A DNA stretch of 64,000 nucleotides from Metamycoplasma alkalescens (GTDB taxonomy: Bacteria > Bacillota_I > Bacilli_A > Mycoplasmatales > Metamycoplasmataceae), in assembly GCF_900476125.1 (NCBI RefSeq), contig NZ_LS991949.1:434001-498000 (forward strand), written 5' to 3'. Made by a program: the position numbers and the translations under genes. Below the pieces are notes generated by a model. That model was not told where the DNA came from. It worked only from the letters and a program-made list of their open reading frames with translations, and searched no databases. Below are positions 45,398 through 57,742 of the stretch, piece by piece. The first letter of the stretch is position 1, and each line of letters begins with the position of its first letter.

Positions 45398-46262
45398 AAA
45401 ATTGCTCCAACTTTAATAATAAATTGCTTTTTTGCAAATTAAAATTTGCTGAACTTTCTAGATTAATTTTAGTCTCTTTCAATAAACTAATAATTTTATA
45501 AATTGGAATATAATCAAATGATTCTTTTTTAATTTTGTTTGCATCCAAAAGATCTAAATTCCGAATTTCTTTTTTAATCTTATAAACATCAATAAATGCC
45601 ATAATTAAAAAATCAAGAATTATTTCTTTGTTCTCATAAACAAAAAATTCAATAACTGCTTCTAAAAAATCAATTGGTTTTTTTGATGATTGATAAATTG
45701 TTTCACTTAATTTCTTAAAAATCAAAACTAAATCTTCATCATAGACTGAATTTGTATTTGCAAAAAAGTTTTTAAATGCTTCATTCGAGTTTTCTAATTC
45801 GTTATCATTTGTTGAAATTTCAATAATGAATGCCCGAGACTTAATTGTTTTAAGCACTTTTGCAATAAAATTACATGACATAATAATAATTGTGTTCTTA
45901 GGTGGTGATTCAAGATACTTAAGCAAACTATTTAAAGATTGCATCGTTGCATTTTCAATATTATTAATAATTAAAATCCTTTTTTTATTTTGATTCAAGA
46001 TTGATGTCTCAGAAGTATCATTCATTGCGTCTAAAATTGTTTGCTTATGAATATTTTGGTTTTTTCCATCAATATAAAAATATAAATCCCCAAATTTAAT
46101 ATCAGAAAAGTTTTGATAATTTTCATGATTAATTTGATTAATAAAATATAAAAAATATTCATAAAAATTTTTTATTTTTTTTGATGACAATAAATAAGCA
46201 TGACTTAATTTTTTGGCATTAAGAGAATTATTGATTATTTTAATAAAAACTTCATTTAGCAT
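45387..46262 (-). CDS. holB: DNA polymerase III delta-prime subunit
   Basis: 291 residues. AAA+ fold clamp-loader subunit without a usable P-loop: LSHAYLLSSKKIKNF replaces the Walker A. Downstream motifs ILIINNIENATMQSLNSLLKYLESPP and KTIKSRAF (Arg finger region) are clear. Works with DnaX and HolA to load the sliding clamp. The start overlaps the tmk stop by one base (TAATG). Confidence 0.93.
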   Translation of the reverse strand: MLNEVFIKIINNSLNAKKLSHAYLLSSKKIKNFYEYFLYFINQINHENYQNFSDIKFGDLYFYIDGKNQNIHKQTILDAMNDTSETSILNQNKKRILIINNIENATMQSLNSLLKYLESPPKNTIIIMSCNFIAKVLKTIKSRAFIIEISTNDNELENSNEAFKNFFANTNSVYDEDLVLIFKKLSETIYQSSKKPIDFLEAVIEFFVYENKEIILDFLIMAFIDVYKIKKEIRNLDLLDANKIKKESFDYIPIYKIISLLKETKINLESSANFNLQKSNLLLKLEQFYDI

Positions 46263-46903
46263 TATAAAACTTTTTCTTTTTGTAAAATATCAATCACTTT
46301 ATTAAATAATTCAATGATTGAACAATTCGCATTAACAACACGATATTTTTGTGGGTTTTTTGCAATGATTTTTTTGTATGATTCTCTTAGTAAAAAATAA
46401 TAGCCAACATCATTTGTTTCTAACCGATCCATCTCATTCCGCATTTTTGTAATTCTTTCAATTGAAATTGCAGGTTCCAAATCAAAAAAGATAATAAAAT
46501 CAGGTTCCGTATTATTTGTAGCAATTTTATTAATTATTTCTACATTTTCTAATTGCGCATCACCTAAGATTCCTTGATAAACATATGAAGATGTCGTATA
46601 ACGATCTGAAATAACATTTTTATTATTTTTTAATGCAGGTCAAATTCCCTTTTCCAAATTTAGTCTCCGACTTGTTGCAAACAATAAAGCGTCAACCATT
46701 GAACTGAATGAATTTGCATTATCCAAAATTAATTGTCGAATCTTCTCGGCTTCTTTGGAAAATGCTGAACCAGGTTCTCTTGTAAAAACAAAATTATTAA
46801 TTAAATTCCGATTAATTAATTCATCTTTAAGCATTTGAATAATTGTTGTTTTTCCTGAACCATCCATTCCTTCAAAGACAATAAATTTACCTTTCTCAAG
46901 CAT
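46262..46903 (-). CDS. tmk: Thymidylate kinase
   Basis: 213 residues. dTMP to dTDP. P-loop FEGMDGSGKTT at residues 9-19, DRX motif FTREPGS, and SDRYTTSS in the base-binding region. UGA Trp once. It completes salvage started by tdk. Between recR and holB in the replication operon. Confidence 0.96.
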
Positions 46904-46919
46904 AAATTAACCTCATTTT

Positions 46920-47510
46920 CTATAACTTTTTTTTATTTAAAATTGACTGTGTTAATGATATTGAATCAATTGCTTCAATCGACATTCCAAATGGTATTCC
47001 AATTGATAATTGGTAAACATTTTTTTGGGGATAGGTATAACGAATTTGTTTTTCAATGTATTTCATTGTAATTTGACCATTTAAATCAGTATTTAAAGCT
47101 AAAATAATTTCATCAAACTCTTTGATTAATTTTAAAAATAAACTAATTTTGTTCAAAACTAAATCTGAAATTTTTTTTAAATTTATATTTTCATTGAAAA
47201 CAAAATATTTGCCTTTTTCAATCTCAAGTGATTCAAATTTCTCAATATCTTGCGAGTCTGAAACAACAAAAAGCTTTTTAACCCTTTTTTTATCTAAACA
47301 AATATTACAAATTTCATTCTCTGTATAAGCTAAACATTGTTTACATTTTTTAGTTTTTTGTTGCAAATTGACTAACTCTTCAAACAAATTTTTAGTAAAA
47401 CTTGGCGGATTCTCCAAAAAAAATGTAACAATTTTTTTTGCTTGTTTATTTGAAATACCAGGAATTTTCCTAAGCATTTCAATAATTTTTTTAAACTCTT
47501 CTTGCTGCAT
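46920..47510 (-). CDS. recR: Recombination mediator RecR
   Basis: 196 residues. N-terminal helix-hairpin-helix (LRKIPGISNKQAKKI), C4 zinc finger CKQCLAYTENEICNIC, Toprim domain beginning LFVVSDSQDIEKFE, and a Walker-B-like C-terminus. Forms the RecOR/RecFR loader for RecA. Overlaps ybaB by one base. Confidence 0.95.
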   Translation of the reverse strand: MQQEEFKKIIEMLRKIPGISNKQAKKIVTFFLENPPSFTKNLFEELVNLQQKTKKCKQCLAYTENEICNICLDKKRVKKLFVVSDSQDIEKFESLEIEKGKYFVFNENINLKKISDLVLNKISLFLKLIKEFDEIILALNTDLNGQITMKYIEKQIRYTYPQKNVYQLSIGIPFGMSIEAIDSISLTQSILNKKKL

Positions 47511-47803
47511 TAGAATGGCATTCCAGAGTTTGAATATTTATTACTAATTTCATCATATGCTGCATCAACAACATCAATTGCTTCATTTACTGCTAACATC
47601 ACTAAATCTTGAATTAATTCTGGATCTTCAGGATCAATTAGGGCTTCATTAATGATAATTTCTTTAATTTTTCTTGATCCTAACATTGTTATTTTGATGC
47701 CTTGTTTCTCAATGACAAATTCTTTTTTAGCAACAATTTGTTCATCTTTTTCCATTTCACCTTGAATTCTTTTCGCATTTTTTAGCATTTCATTTATATT
47801 CAT
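47510..47803 (-). CDS. ybaB: YbaB/EbfC nucleoid-associated protein
   Basis: 97 residues. Small DNA-binding dimer conserved between dnaX and recR in many bacteria. Seen: MNINEMLKNAKRIQGEME and LIDPEDPELIQDLVMLAVNEA, family hallmarks. Confidence 0.94.
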   Translation of the reverse strand: MNINEMLKNAKRIQGEMEKDEQIVAKKEFVIEKQGIKITMLGSRKIKEIIINEALIDPEDPELIQDLVMLAVNEAIDVVDAAYDEISNKYSNSGMPF

Positions 47804-47820
47804 AATTTTCTCCAGTAATT

Positions 47821-49791
47821 TTATTTTGATGGTTCTTTAACAATATCTCCAAATAATTTTTTGGCATATTCAACTGTTTCAGAAACTTTATTTTTATAAT
47901 TATCTAAATTCAATAAAGAAATCATTTTTATTTCTTCAGGATTTTTTGTTTTCCAGTTATTTTTACAATACTCAATTGCATTTGTTACTTGGTCTTGGGT
48001 AACTGCAACAACATTAAGATATCTTGCAAAAATACTATTACTTGCTTCAATAAATTCATCTGCGTTTCGACGTAAATTTAATTGATGAACCTTAAAAATA
48101 TCATCGGATTTCAGAACAATTAATTCATTTGAACACAAAAAGACTTTAAAACCAAAAAGCAAATCATTTAAATGCTCATATTTTTTGCCTAATCGATTTT
48201 TTAACATATTGTAATGCATAACATCTAAATTTGCTTGAATTTTATTACCATTTCATCCATACAAATTCATTTTCATATATTGATAAATAAAAGCTAATGT
48301 ATTGACTTCTTCTTGATCTAATTCTGGTTTTAAAGACAGTTGTTCATTATTATCATTTTTTTGATTTTGATCATTTGGACTTAAAAGATCATCTAATAAA
48401 TCATTAATGCTTGCTTTTTTTGCAAAAGAAGCATTTTTTTCTTTATCTTCCTCAATGTTTTGCTTTATTTCATCTAATTGATCTTGATTTTTTTTAATGT
48501 CATTAGTTATGATTTCTTTGTTTTTTTCTTGATCAAATGCTAAATCATAAGAATTAGCAATGCTTGCTAAATCAAAAACTGAATTAAACTCTTTTGCACT
48601 ATTATTAATTTGAAGATCGTTATTATCTTGATTATTTTTAAATACAGGCTCAAAATTATTGTTTTCAGTTAAATGTTTATTTAATAAAAAATCCGTTGAA
48701 ACTAAATTTTCTTTAAGTTCATAAGAAACCATTTTTAATAAATATAGTTCAATAATTTGTTTTGGCAAATTTGAATTTTGGATTTCTTTAATTGCTTTTT
48801 GCATTAATTCAAAATAATAAAATAATCTTTCATCATCAATTTTCAATTCAACTAAATCTTTTTTTGAACAAAATTCTAAAAGCTTCTCATCATGTGTTTT
48901 TTTTAAAACAAAATAATCTTTTAAAACATTGAAAATTTGTGAAATTAATTTTTCAACACTTGCACCATTTTCAACCAAATAATTATATTTATTAATTAAT
49001 TGCGTGTGATTATTTGTCAAAATTGCTTTGATTAAAAACAAAATGTTTTGAATATCCACAATTCCATACAATTCCTCAATTGCTTGTTTTGTTATAATTC
49101 CATTTGAACAATAAACTGCAACTTGATCGGCAATACTTAAAGTATCACGAAAACTTCCATTACCTAAGTCAACAATTAATTTAATTGCTTCTAATTCAGC
49201 ATTGATATTTTCTTTATTAAAAATTGTTGTGATTTGTTCAAATAATATATCTTTATCAATTTTTTTAAAATTGAATCTTTGCACCCGACTTAAAATTGTT
49301 AGCGGAATTTTTTGGGGGTCAGTTGTTGCTAAAATAAAAATAACATGTTTTGGGGGTTCTTCAATTGTTTTTAATAAGGCATTAAATGCACTTTTTGAAA
49401 GCATATGAACTTCATCAATAATATATATTTTATATTTGCCATGCGTTGGAAGATGCTTGATTTTTTCTTTTAATTCGCGGATATCATCAATTCCTGTATT
49501 TGAAGCTGCATCAATTTCAATAATATCAATATTTTGATTAATATTTTTAATACATAAATCACAAGGATTTTCATTGAACCGATGTTCACAATTAATTGCA
49601 TTGGCAAAAATTTTTGCAGTTGATGTTTTTCCATTTCCATGTGGACCGCAAAATAAATAAGCATGTGTCAATTTATTTTCTCTAATAATATTTTTTAATG
49701 ATTCAATAATATGTTTTTGACCATAAACATCATCAAATGTTTTTGGACGATATTGTCGATATAATGCTAAATATTTTTTTTCAAACGTCAT
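47821..49791 (-). CDS. dnaX: DNA polymerase III tau/gamma subunit
   Basis: 656 residues. Clamp-loader motor: YRPKTFDDVYGQKHI, Walker A CGPHGNGKTS near residue 49, zinc site CEHRFNENPCDLC, DEVHML, SRVQRF (sensor/finger). Then a long Asn/Lys/Gln-rich linker (residues about 390-500) and a C-terminal tau-specific domain that contacts polymerase. One UGA Trp after KMNLYG. First gene of the operon; RBS agggaggt. Confidence 0.96.
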
Positions 49792-49915
49792 TATACCTCC
49801 CTAAAATATATTTATATTTTACCAAAATTAAGGATGCAAAAAATTTAAAGATAATTTTTTAAATTTTATTAATTTGAATCCAATTTTGATTAAAACAAAT
49901 TAGTTTTTTTATCTA

Positions 49916-49921
49916 TATAAT
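49916..49921 (+). promoter_or_regulatory. -10 box of a leaderless transcript
   Basis: TATAAT ending 7 bases before the ATG at 49929, no ribosome-binding site. Confidence 0.65.
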
Positions 49922-49928
49922 TTTTGTT

Positions 49929-50450
49929 ATGAATAAGGTCGATAAAATTATTAGTAATATCCATCAAAGAAATTTTTTAACATTTTTTATACTGACAATC
50001 ATTTCTTTATTTGTTGCAATCTTTTCAATCATAGGAATTAGTTTTTTAAATCCTAAAATCAATCGAAATATTTTTATTGGAATCATAATTTTAATTGTTT
50101 TAACAATAATTATTGTGTTTTTTAGTATTTTTAGTTTTTTTGCAATTTATAAAGAAAGAAATTCCTTGCAACATCAAAAACTATTAAAAATAATTTTTTG
50201 ATTTGTTATTGGCTTAATTGTTATTATGCTACTGTTTCTTGTTTTAGTTTTTTCTTTAAATGTTACGCATCAAAATATAATTAAATATTTAAATGCAGAA
50301 AATGAGCAACTTACGTTACAAAATCAAAAACTTTTTGCAAGTATCAAAATAATTTATCTTATTGCAAATTCTCTTTTAATTTTAAATATAATTACAATTG
50401 TAGCGATAAATATTTTTATCAAAAATAGAGGTGGGATATGAAATATGTAA
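49929..50450 (+). CDS. Four-span membrane protein
   Basis: 173 residues with four predicted membrane spans in two hairpins (about 15-37, 45-70, 95-115, 140-162) and a short polar loop with HQNIIKYLNAENEQ between the pairs. The TGA at 50439-50441 is Trp, not stop; the frame ends WNM-TAA at 50450, overlapping the Nudix gene by 13 bases. Leaderless promoter. No family recognised. Coupled expression with a Nudix hydrolase is the only functional hint. Confidence 0.8.
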
Positions 50451-50863
50451 AATCATGTGGTGCAATTGTTTTAAATAATGTTGAATCAAAATTATATGTC
50501 TTATTAGTTCAGCACACCGCTGGACATTGGGGTTTTCCAAAGGGGCATGTTGAAGAAAACGAAACTGAAGAAGAAACTGCGATTAGAGAAGTTAAAGAGG
50601 AAACAAATGTTGATATTGAAATTTTGGATGGTTTTAAGGAAACAATAAATTACTCACCATTTTCCAATGCAACAAAAGATGTAATATATTTCTTAGCAAG
50701 ACCAAAAAATTTTGATTTAAAAAAACAAATTGGTGAAATTGATGTTGTGGAATGAGTCAATATCAAAGAAGCAATTGTCAACCGAATAACACATGAAAAT
50801 GAACGTGAACTTTTAGAAAAAACAGTTGATTTTTATTTAAATAATTTTTGAGATTATAAATAA
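50438..50863 (+). CDS. Nudix hydrolase, Ap4A-hydrolase-like
   Basis: 141 residues. Nudix box GHVEENETEEETAIREVKEET, one residue off the usual ending (EETN for EEtG). SCGAIVLNN and WGFPKGH precede it, as in bis(5'-nucleosyl)-tetraphosphatases. Probably clears dinucleoside polyphosphates or similar alarmones. RBS gaggtggg; start lies inside the upstream membrane gene. UGA Trp at EWVNI and near the C-terminus. Confidence 0.9.
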
Positions 50864-50903
50864 AAAATAGAAGTAAGATAAGCAATCAAACTTCTATTTT
50901 TTT
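50863..50903. terminator. Bidirectional terminator between nudix and secA
   Basis: aaaaatagaagt / acttctattttt, 12-bp stem. The secA stop codon lies inside the stem. Confidence 0.85.
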
Positions 50904-53482
50904 TGGTCCTGTTTTTGTAATAATGAATCAAGTTTAAACTTAAATTCTCTTAAAATTTCTTCTTTTTTAGTTTTTAAAATTTCAGTAATTTCTTCTTCTG
51001 ATTGATTTTTTTCAAGCAGATGTTTTTTTTCTGATTCTAATAAAAAATTGACAAATTCATTTAAGTTTTCAATCCCTTGTTCAAACTTGTTTTCAGAAGT
51101 AAAATTGCTTACAAACGGGAAATCAAAGTCCGCATTATTGGCCGGAAGTGCTTCATAGTTGTTTAATAAATTAACACTACATTCCATTGCAATCCGGTTT
51201 GTTAATTCTTTAAATTTTTTTGAACCTAATTTTGTGTAGATTTGATATGGATTTTTTTGGGCATATTGCACTAAATGCGTACTACGACGTAATTTGTCCA
51301 TAACATTAATATGATCTTGTCATCCGGCATCAAAAACATTTAAAATAATATTTCGCTCAGATTTAATTAATGATGAAATTCCGTATTTGTCAATGATATT
51401 TTGTCTCAATTGGTCGTATTCTTTATTTCAAATTGCAATAATATAAGCAATTAAATCTTCTTTATCCATCTTTTTAAGCTCATCAATGCTAAATTGATGT
51501 TTTGTCAAAATCATAAAGTTTTTATTCAAATAATCAACAAAAGCCTCAAAATCAATCGTATCTGTTTTTCTTACAAAATAAGGATTATTAACAATTTGTT
51601 TAACAGCAACTTGGAACATCTTATGAATAATTGAACCAAGATCATCACGATTTAAAATTAAATCGCGTTGTTCATAAATTAAATCGCGTTGTTGACGAAT
51701 AACGTCATCAAAATTTAAAACGCTTTTACGGTTATCGTAATTAAATCCTTCAATCTTCTTTTGTGCTCTTAAAAAAGCTGATTTAATTGCTTTACCTGGA
51801 ATTGGATCTGAACCATATTCTTTAAAAAGCTCTTTTCATTGGTCTTGAATTGAAAATCTCAAAATTAGTTGATCATCCAAAGATAAAAAGAATTTTGTAT
51901 ATCCAATATCACCTTGACGCCCTGAACGCCCTTTTAATTGATTATCAATCCGACGCGATTCAGCTTTTTCGGTTCCCAAGACATATAATCCGCCATTGGC
52001 AATTGCTTCTTTTGATGGTTTAATATCAGTTCCCCGACCGGCCATATTTGTTGCAATTGTTACAGCTCCAGCTTCACCTGCTTTGGAAATAATATCAGCC
52101 TCAGAAGCATCTTGCTTAGCATTTAAAACAGTATGCGGAATTCCTTCATTTAATAAATATTCATGCAAGACTTCTGAATCTTCAACTTGGGCTGTTCCAA
52201 TTAAGATTGGTTGTTTACGTTCATATGCTCTTTTAACCTCTTTTGTCACAGCTTTTCATTTTGAATGCATGTCAACATAAATTTCATCTTGGTCATCAAT
52301 TCGAATCACTGGTTTATTGGTTGGAACAACATTAACCCGCATATTATAAATATCAATAAATTCTTTTTCTTCAGTTTTAGCCGTCCCAGTCATACCACTA
52401 ATTTTTTTGAATAATCTAAAAAAGTTTTGATAAGTAATTGTTGCTAGAGTTTTCGTTTCTGATTCAATTTCAACTCTTTCTTTGGCTTGAATTGCTTGTT
52501 GCAACCCTTCTGAATAAGCACGCCCTTCCATGATCCGACCAGTAAATGAATCAACTAATTCGATTTTGTCATTTCGCACAATGTATTCAACATCTAATTT
52601 CATCACTTTATGTGCTCTTAGTGAATTTTGAATCCGGTGCACAAGTTCAGAATTTTCTAAATCATATAAGTTTTTAAAATTGAAATATTTATTTGCTTTT
52701 TCAATTCCTTCATCCGTTAAATAAACTGATTTGGTTTCTTCATCAATAAAATAATCATTGCTATTTAGAGTGCGAACAAATAAATCAGCAATGTTATACA
52801 TACTACTTTCTTCTTGATCTCCTCCTGAAATAATCAAAGGAGTTTTTGCCTCATCAATTAAAATTGAATCCACTTCATCAAGCAAAATATAATCAAGACC
52901 GCGTTGGACTTTTTCTTCTTTGCTCATTGCCATATTGTCCCGCAAATAATCAAAACCTAATTCTGAATGCACAGAATAAACGACATCACAAGCATAAGCT
53001 TCCCTTTTTAAATCAGCTGGCATTTGTGCTTTATTAATTCCAACACTTAGTCCAAGAAATTTAAAAACTAATCCCATTTCATGGGCATCACGTTCTGCTA
53101 AATATTCATTTACGGTTGAAACAATTACACTTTGTCCACTTAAAGCATTTAAATAAACAGGAGCAATTGAAGTAATTGTTTTCCCTTCCCCTGTTTTCAT
53201 TTCCGCAACCGAACCAAGATCAAGAATAATTCCACCAAGCATTTGAACATCATAAGGTCTTTTACCTAAAACTCTTTTGGTTGCTTCCCTTGAAACAGCA
53301 AATACTTCATGGCGAATATCTTCTTGTGTTTCGCCTAATTTAAGTCTTTCTTTAAACTCAATGGTCTTACTTTTTAATTCATCATCACTTAAAAGTTCAA
53401 CTTGTGATTCAAGTTGATTAATTTTTTTTAGCGTATGCTCAGCAATTCGCATTTCTGTTGATTGGAATTTAAAAAATTTCAT
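50894..53482 (-). CDS. secA: Preprotein translocase ATPase SecA
   Basis: 862 residues. Motor of the Sec pathway at the membrane. Seen: MKTGEGKT (Walker A near residue 100), [46 protein letters not shown]. The zinc-binding C-terminal tail of many SecA proteins is absent; it ends ...LLQKQDQKK. Six or more UGA Trp. Own transcript between two terminators. Confidence 0.98.
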
Positions 53483-53523
53483 AATTTAATATTTTATATT
53501 AAATTTAAAAATCTTGATTTAAA

Positions 53524-53562
53524 TAAAAAACAAGCAACATCTTTATTAAAAAGAATTGCTTG
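53524..53562 (-). terminator. Terminator of the solute-uptake operon
   Basis: caagcaa / ttgcttg stem followed on the minus strand by a T-rich tract, 20 bases past the last gene of the operon. Confidence 0.65.
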
Positions 53563-53581
53563 CTTGATATTGTTTATTTTT

Positions 53582-53773
53582 TTATGTGAATAATCTTAAT
53601 GTATCTTGATCAAAAATTCGGTATATTCCAATAACTAAGCCATAAATCATGAAAGCTAATAAGATCAATCCAATAATCACAACTAATAAAATTCAAAAAG
53701 CTCGAAAAAGTTTTTTTGAAATTCTTTTGGTTTTGGATTTATTAGCCATTGAACTATAATCTTTATATTCCAT
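53582..53773 (-). CDS. Small single-span membrane protein
   Basis: 63 residues, one UGA Trp. Basic N-terminus MEYKDYSSMANKSKTKRISKK, one span (WILLVVIIGLIILAF-type, about residues 28-48), short tail. Last gene of the transporter operon, 3 bases after the permease gene. Possibly an accessory transporter subunit. Confidence 0.6.
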
Positions 53774-53776
53774 ATT

Positions 53777-54811
53777 CTATCCTTTTGTTGCTGTTCCACG
53801 TCTTGAAATAGCTGACATAATTTTATTTCTTAGAATGAAGTAAACAATAATCATTGGAGCGACAGCTAAAACTGTTGCTGCCATTCTCACTGATAAAACA
53901 ATTTGAATTTGTCCAGGAGCAACTTCATGTCTACCAGTGGTAAATAATCATAAGTTAATTGGTGCATAATAACCTGCTGTTGGCCCAGGGGCTGAATCTC
54001 ATAATAGCGCTGGTCATGTATACGAGTTTCATGAAGCAATTGCTGTTAAAATAATCACTGTTCATGTTGTTGCTTTTACCATTGGAAGGGCAATATTAAA
54101 GAAATATTTAACTCCACTTGCACCATCAAGCATTGATGATTCTTTAACTGAATTCGGAATTGCTTCGAATGAATTTCTATACATGTAAGCATTGAAAATT
54201 GAAGTTGCAAAAGGTACAATCATTGCAATTAAAATCAATGGATTTTTTGTTCCTAATCACCCAGCTTTTGATACTAAAGTATATTGCAATGAAATCAAAG
54301 TAATTTCAGGAATAACAATTAATGATAACAAAATTGCAAAAAAGACATTTTTTCCCATTCAGTTTTTCATTGAAAGAGCATATCCTAACGTGATTGCAAA
54401 AAACAATCTTACAATCACTGAAATTGTTGCAAACCCTGCTGTAAATAAGAGTGATTGTAAATAACCTTCTTGGATTGCACCTTTGAAATTAGAAAAGAAT
54501 AATTTTGTTCCTAAAAAACCACTAAATTCTTTATTTGCAGCAATAAATTTATCAAAGTCAAATGGTCATCATGCGATTTGGAATCCTTGACCTTCATAAA
54601 ATCTTGGGTCAACTAATGCTTGTTCAAGCATAAAGTAAAATGGAAGAAGAATAAGAAAACTAAAAAAGGTTAAAATTGTTATTTTAAAAGATCATTCAAA
54701 GATTTTTCCCCATACATTTGTTGTTGAGTATGGTTTTGTCATCAGTTCTTGTTTAGATTTTAAAACTGATTTTTCTCTTTTGTATCTCTGCTTTAAGCTT
54801 GTTAATAACAT
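53777..54811 (-). CDS. ABC transporter permease, MalG/UgpE type
   Basis: 344 residues, six spans. EAA loop NSFEAIPNSVKESSMLDGAS...FFNIALPMVK, which docks the ATPase. Long polar outer loop near residues 70-115. Start at 54811 is fixed by taggagaaag just ahead, giving a 58-base overlap with the partner permease. Corresponds in position to MG189 of M. genitalium (established layout, from memory). Substrate unknown. Confidence 0.92.
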
Positions 54812-55769
54812 TTCTTTCTCCTATTTTAATTTTTAATTGGTAAATTAATGACACTGATTTTTTTAGTACATATGACAGTAGTATTCCAATAATAAATAGG
54901 AACACTGAGGCTGCCATTGCTCTTCCATACCCATTTGATGCAAATCTAACTGCTTGGAAAATATAAATTAATAATGTGCTTCCATTTTCAGCAATAGCCA
55001 AGGTTGAATCATTGTTATATAAAGCAAGTGGGAAAACCTTAATTCCATTAATAATTCCGATTGTGAACAAGAATGAAAGAGTTCTTTGAATTGATGGTAA
55101 TGTAATTGAAAAGAATTGTTTTGAAGGTGAAGCACCATCAATCGCTGATGATTTATATAAGTCAGGATTAACTGATAGCATTGCCGTTGTTAAAATTAAA
55201 ACTTGAAATGCTAATCCACCTCAAACACCCCGAATTAAAATAACCAAAAATGGATTTCAACGATTAGATGTTCCATATAGTAGTGGTAAGATTGCTCCTT
55301 CGCTTGCTCTTCCAAACACTGCAGTGAATGTTAGCGAAACTGCAACCGCTCCTGTCATATATGGTAAAAAGAAAACTGTTTGTCAAAAACCACGCGCATA
55401 TTTTCTTACTACCATTGTAATCGCTGTGCTTATTAAAATCGAGATTGTTAAACCAATTGGCAATGCAGTAATTGCATATAGCAATGAGTTAACTAATGAA
55501 GTTTGGAATTTAGGGTCATTTAATATCCCAACAGTTCCTGTTGTTTTATAGTAATTATCAATTGATCAACCAAATCTTGTAAATGTTGCTGGTGCTCGGA
55601 ATGAACCAATAATCACAAAGATGAAAGGAACTACGACCATAAATAATAAGGCAATTAATGATGGCAGCATTAATACAAATGGTTTCCAAAATGGTGTTCT
55701 TGTATTTAGAATACTTAATGCTTCACCAGTTTTTTTAATCCGGTATTTTTTTCAAAAATAAGTTGTCAT
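54753..55769 (-). CDS. ABC transporter permease, MalF/UgpA type
   Basis: 338 residues, six spans with EAA loop NPDLYKSSAIDGASPSKQFFSITLPSI. Pairs with the 53777-54811 permease. Overlaps the ATPase gene by TAATG at the start. UGA Trp in several spans. The C-terminal 25 residues are basic and extend into the next gene. Confidence 0.92.
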
Positions 55770-57721
55770 TAGATTCTTTCCTTTGTATCAATATCAAACA
55801 TATGATATAGATCTTCTCTTTTGATACTTAATTTAACATTTTCACCAATTTCATATTTTGATTTTTTGCCTAAAAACACATTTGCAATTTTATTAATTTT
55901 TTCAATAAAGATTTGTGCTTGAATTTCTTTACCAAGATACTCAACTAAGCGAATATCTCCAATAATAATTCCTTCTTCATCTTCAACTAAAGATTCACCA
56001 CGGAAACCTAAATTAATTTTATTTTTCTTATAGTTTTTTGGAACTTTTGTTAATTTTTTATTGCCATAGTATGCATAACCACTTTTTACTTCTGTTTCAA
56101 AAACAGTCATTTCTGGCATTCCTAAGAATTTTGCAACAAATTCATTTTTTGGTTTTAAATATAAATCCATTGGTGCGCCAATTTGTTGCACTTTAGCTGT
56201 TGACATACAAATGATTTTGTCACTAATTGACATTGCTTCTTCTTGGTCATGGGTAACAAAGACTGTTGTAATTCCTAGTTCTTGTTGAATTGAACGAATT
56301 CATTTTCTTGTTGAAATTCTTAATTTAGCATCCAAGTTTGAAAGTGGTTCGTCTAATAAAAGAATTTTTGGTTTTTTAACAATTGCTCTAGCGATTGCTA
56401 CCCGTTGTTGTTGTCCCCCTGACAATTGGGTTGGACGTTTACCTAAATTTTTGGTAATTTCTACTTTTTGGGCAACATCTAAAACATCCCGTACAATTGC
56501 TTCTTCAATACTTAAAACATCTTTACTTAAAATTTTAATTTCGTTTTGAATTTCTTTTGGTAATAAAAGAACTAATTCATTTAATGCTTTTTTTGGACAT
56601 GAAAATTTAATATTTTTTTGCTCAAAAATTGGAGCTAATAAACTTTTAATTGTTTGTGAATAAATTTCTTCGGTTTCTTTTTCAACAAGTTTAATCCGCA
56701 TTTTAATTTTTTTAATCTTGTCATTTAATTCATGATGTTTTTGTTGATGTTTTTTAACTTGTAAAAGTTTTTTAGCTTCAGCAACTTTTATTTTGTATTC
56801 AGCTTTAGTTTTGTTATATTCTTGCACATAAGCATCTTTTAAAACTTTGATTTGCCCTGAAAGTTCATTTTTAATTAAAGTTTTTTTTGCATTAAAATCT
56901 TTTTTTACAAGCGCAATTTGCTCATCAAAATTTATAAAATCTTGATTATTTGCGATTGCAACATCTTTTTGTTCTTTGATGTTTGTAATTTGTTTTGCTA
57001 ATTCTTGTTTTAAGTTTTCAATATCATCTTTTGCTTTTTCTTTAGCATTGTTTATTGCTTTTAAAACATTTTTAGTTAGTGATGATAAAAGAGCTGTTTT
57101 TTTAGTAACAACAAAATTGTAATCATTTAATTCTTTATCAATAATGTTGTTATATTCAGTTTTTAATTCCGTTAAATAATGTTTTGTTTCTTTGGGATTA
57201 TCAATTGAATGATATAGTTTCATTCTTGAATCAGAAATTATTTCTTCGGGAATATTAAAATGTTTAAAAATTATTTCAAATATTTTTTGTTGTGCTAATT
57301 TTGATTTTTCAATTGTTTCTTCTTTTCAGTGTTTATCATTTAACAAAGGAAATGCGATATTATCATACACAGTCATGTGTGGATATAAAGCATAATTTTG
57401 GAACACTAACCCAAGTTCTCTTTGTTGTGGTGAGAACTTAGTAACATCAACACCTGAAAAAAATATTTTTCCGGATGTTGGTCGTAGTAAACCAGAAATT
57501 GCATTAAGTGTAGTTGTTTTCCCTGAACCAGAGGGTCCTAGTAAAGTAACTAACTCTCCTTTTTCAATAATAAAAGAAACATTATCCACAGCTAAAGATT
57601 CACCAAAGTCAATAACCAAATCCTTAACTTCAATCGCAGGAATTGATTTTTTTGCTTGGTAACGTTCTTTTGAAAAACTATGAATATCACTTTGTGTTAA
57701 TCCATTATTTGCTTTTATCAT
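55769..57721 (-). CDS. ABC transporter ATPase with a long coiled-coil insertion
   Basis: 650 residues; the usual MsmK/UgpC length is about 370. Walker [10 protein letters not shown] near residue 57 and Q-loop [15 protein letters not shown] near 110 are followed by about 280 extra residues, Lys/Glu-rich with heptad character, before signature LSGGQQQR near 430. Then [28 protein letters not shown] and a beta-rich regulatory (TOBE) C-domain. The core is intact, so the protein should work. The same kind of insert is known from MG187 of M. genitalium. Confidence 0.92.
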
Positions 57722-57742
57722 ATTTATTTCCTTAAAAAATTA

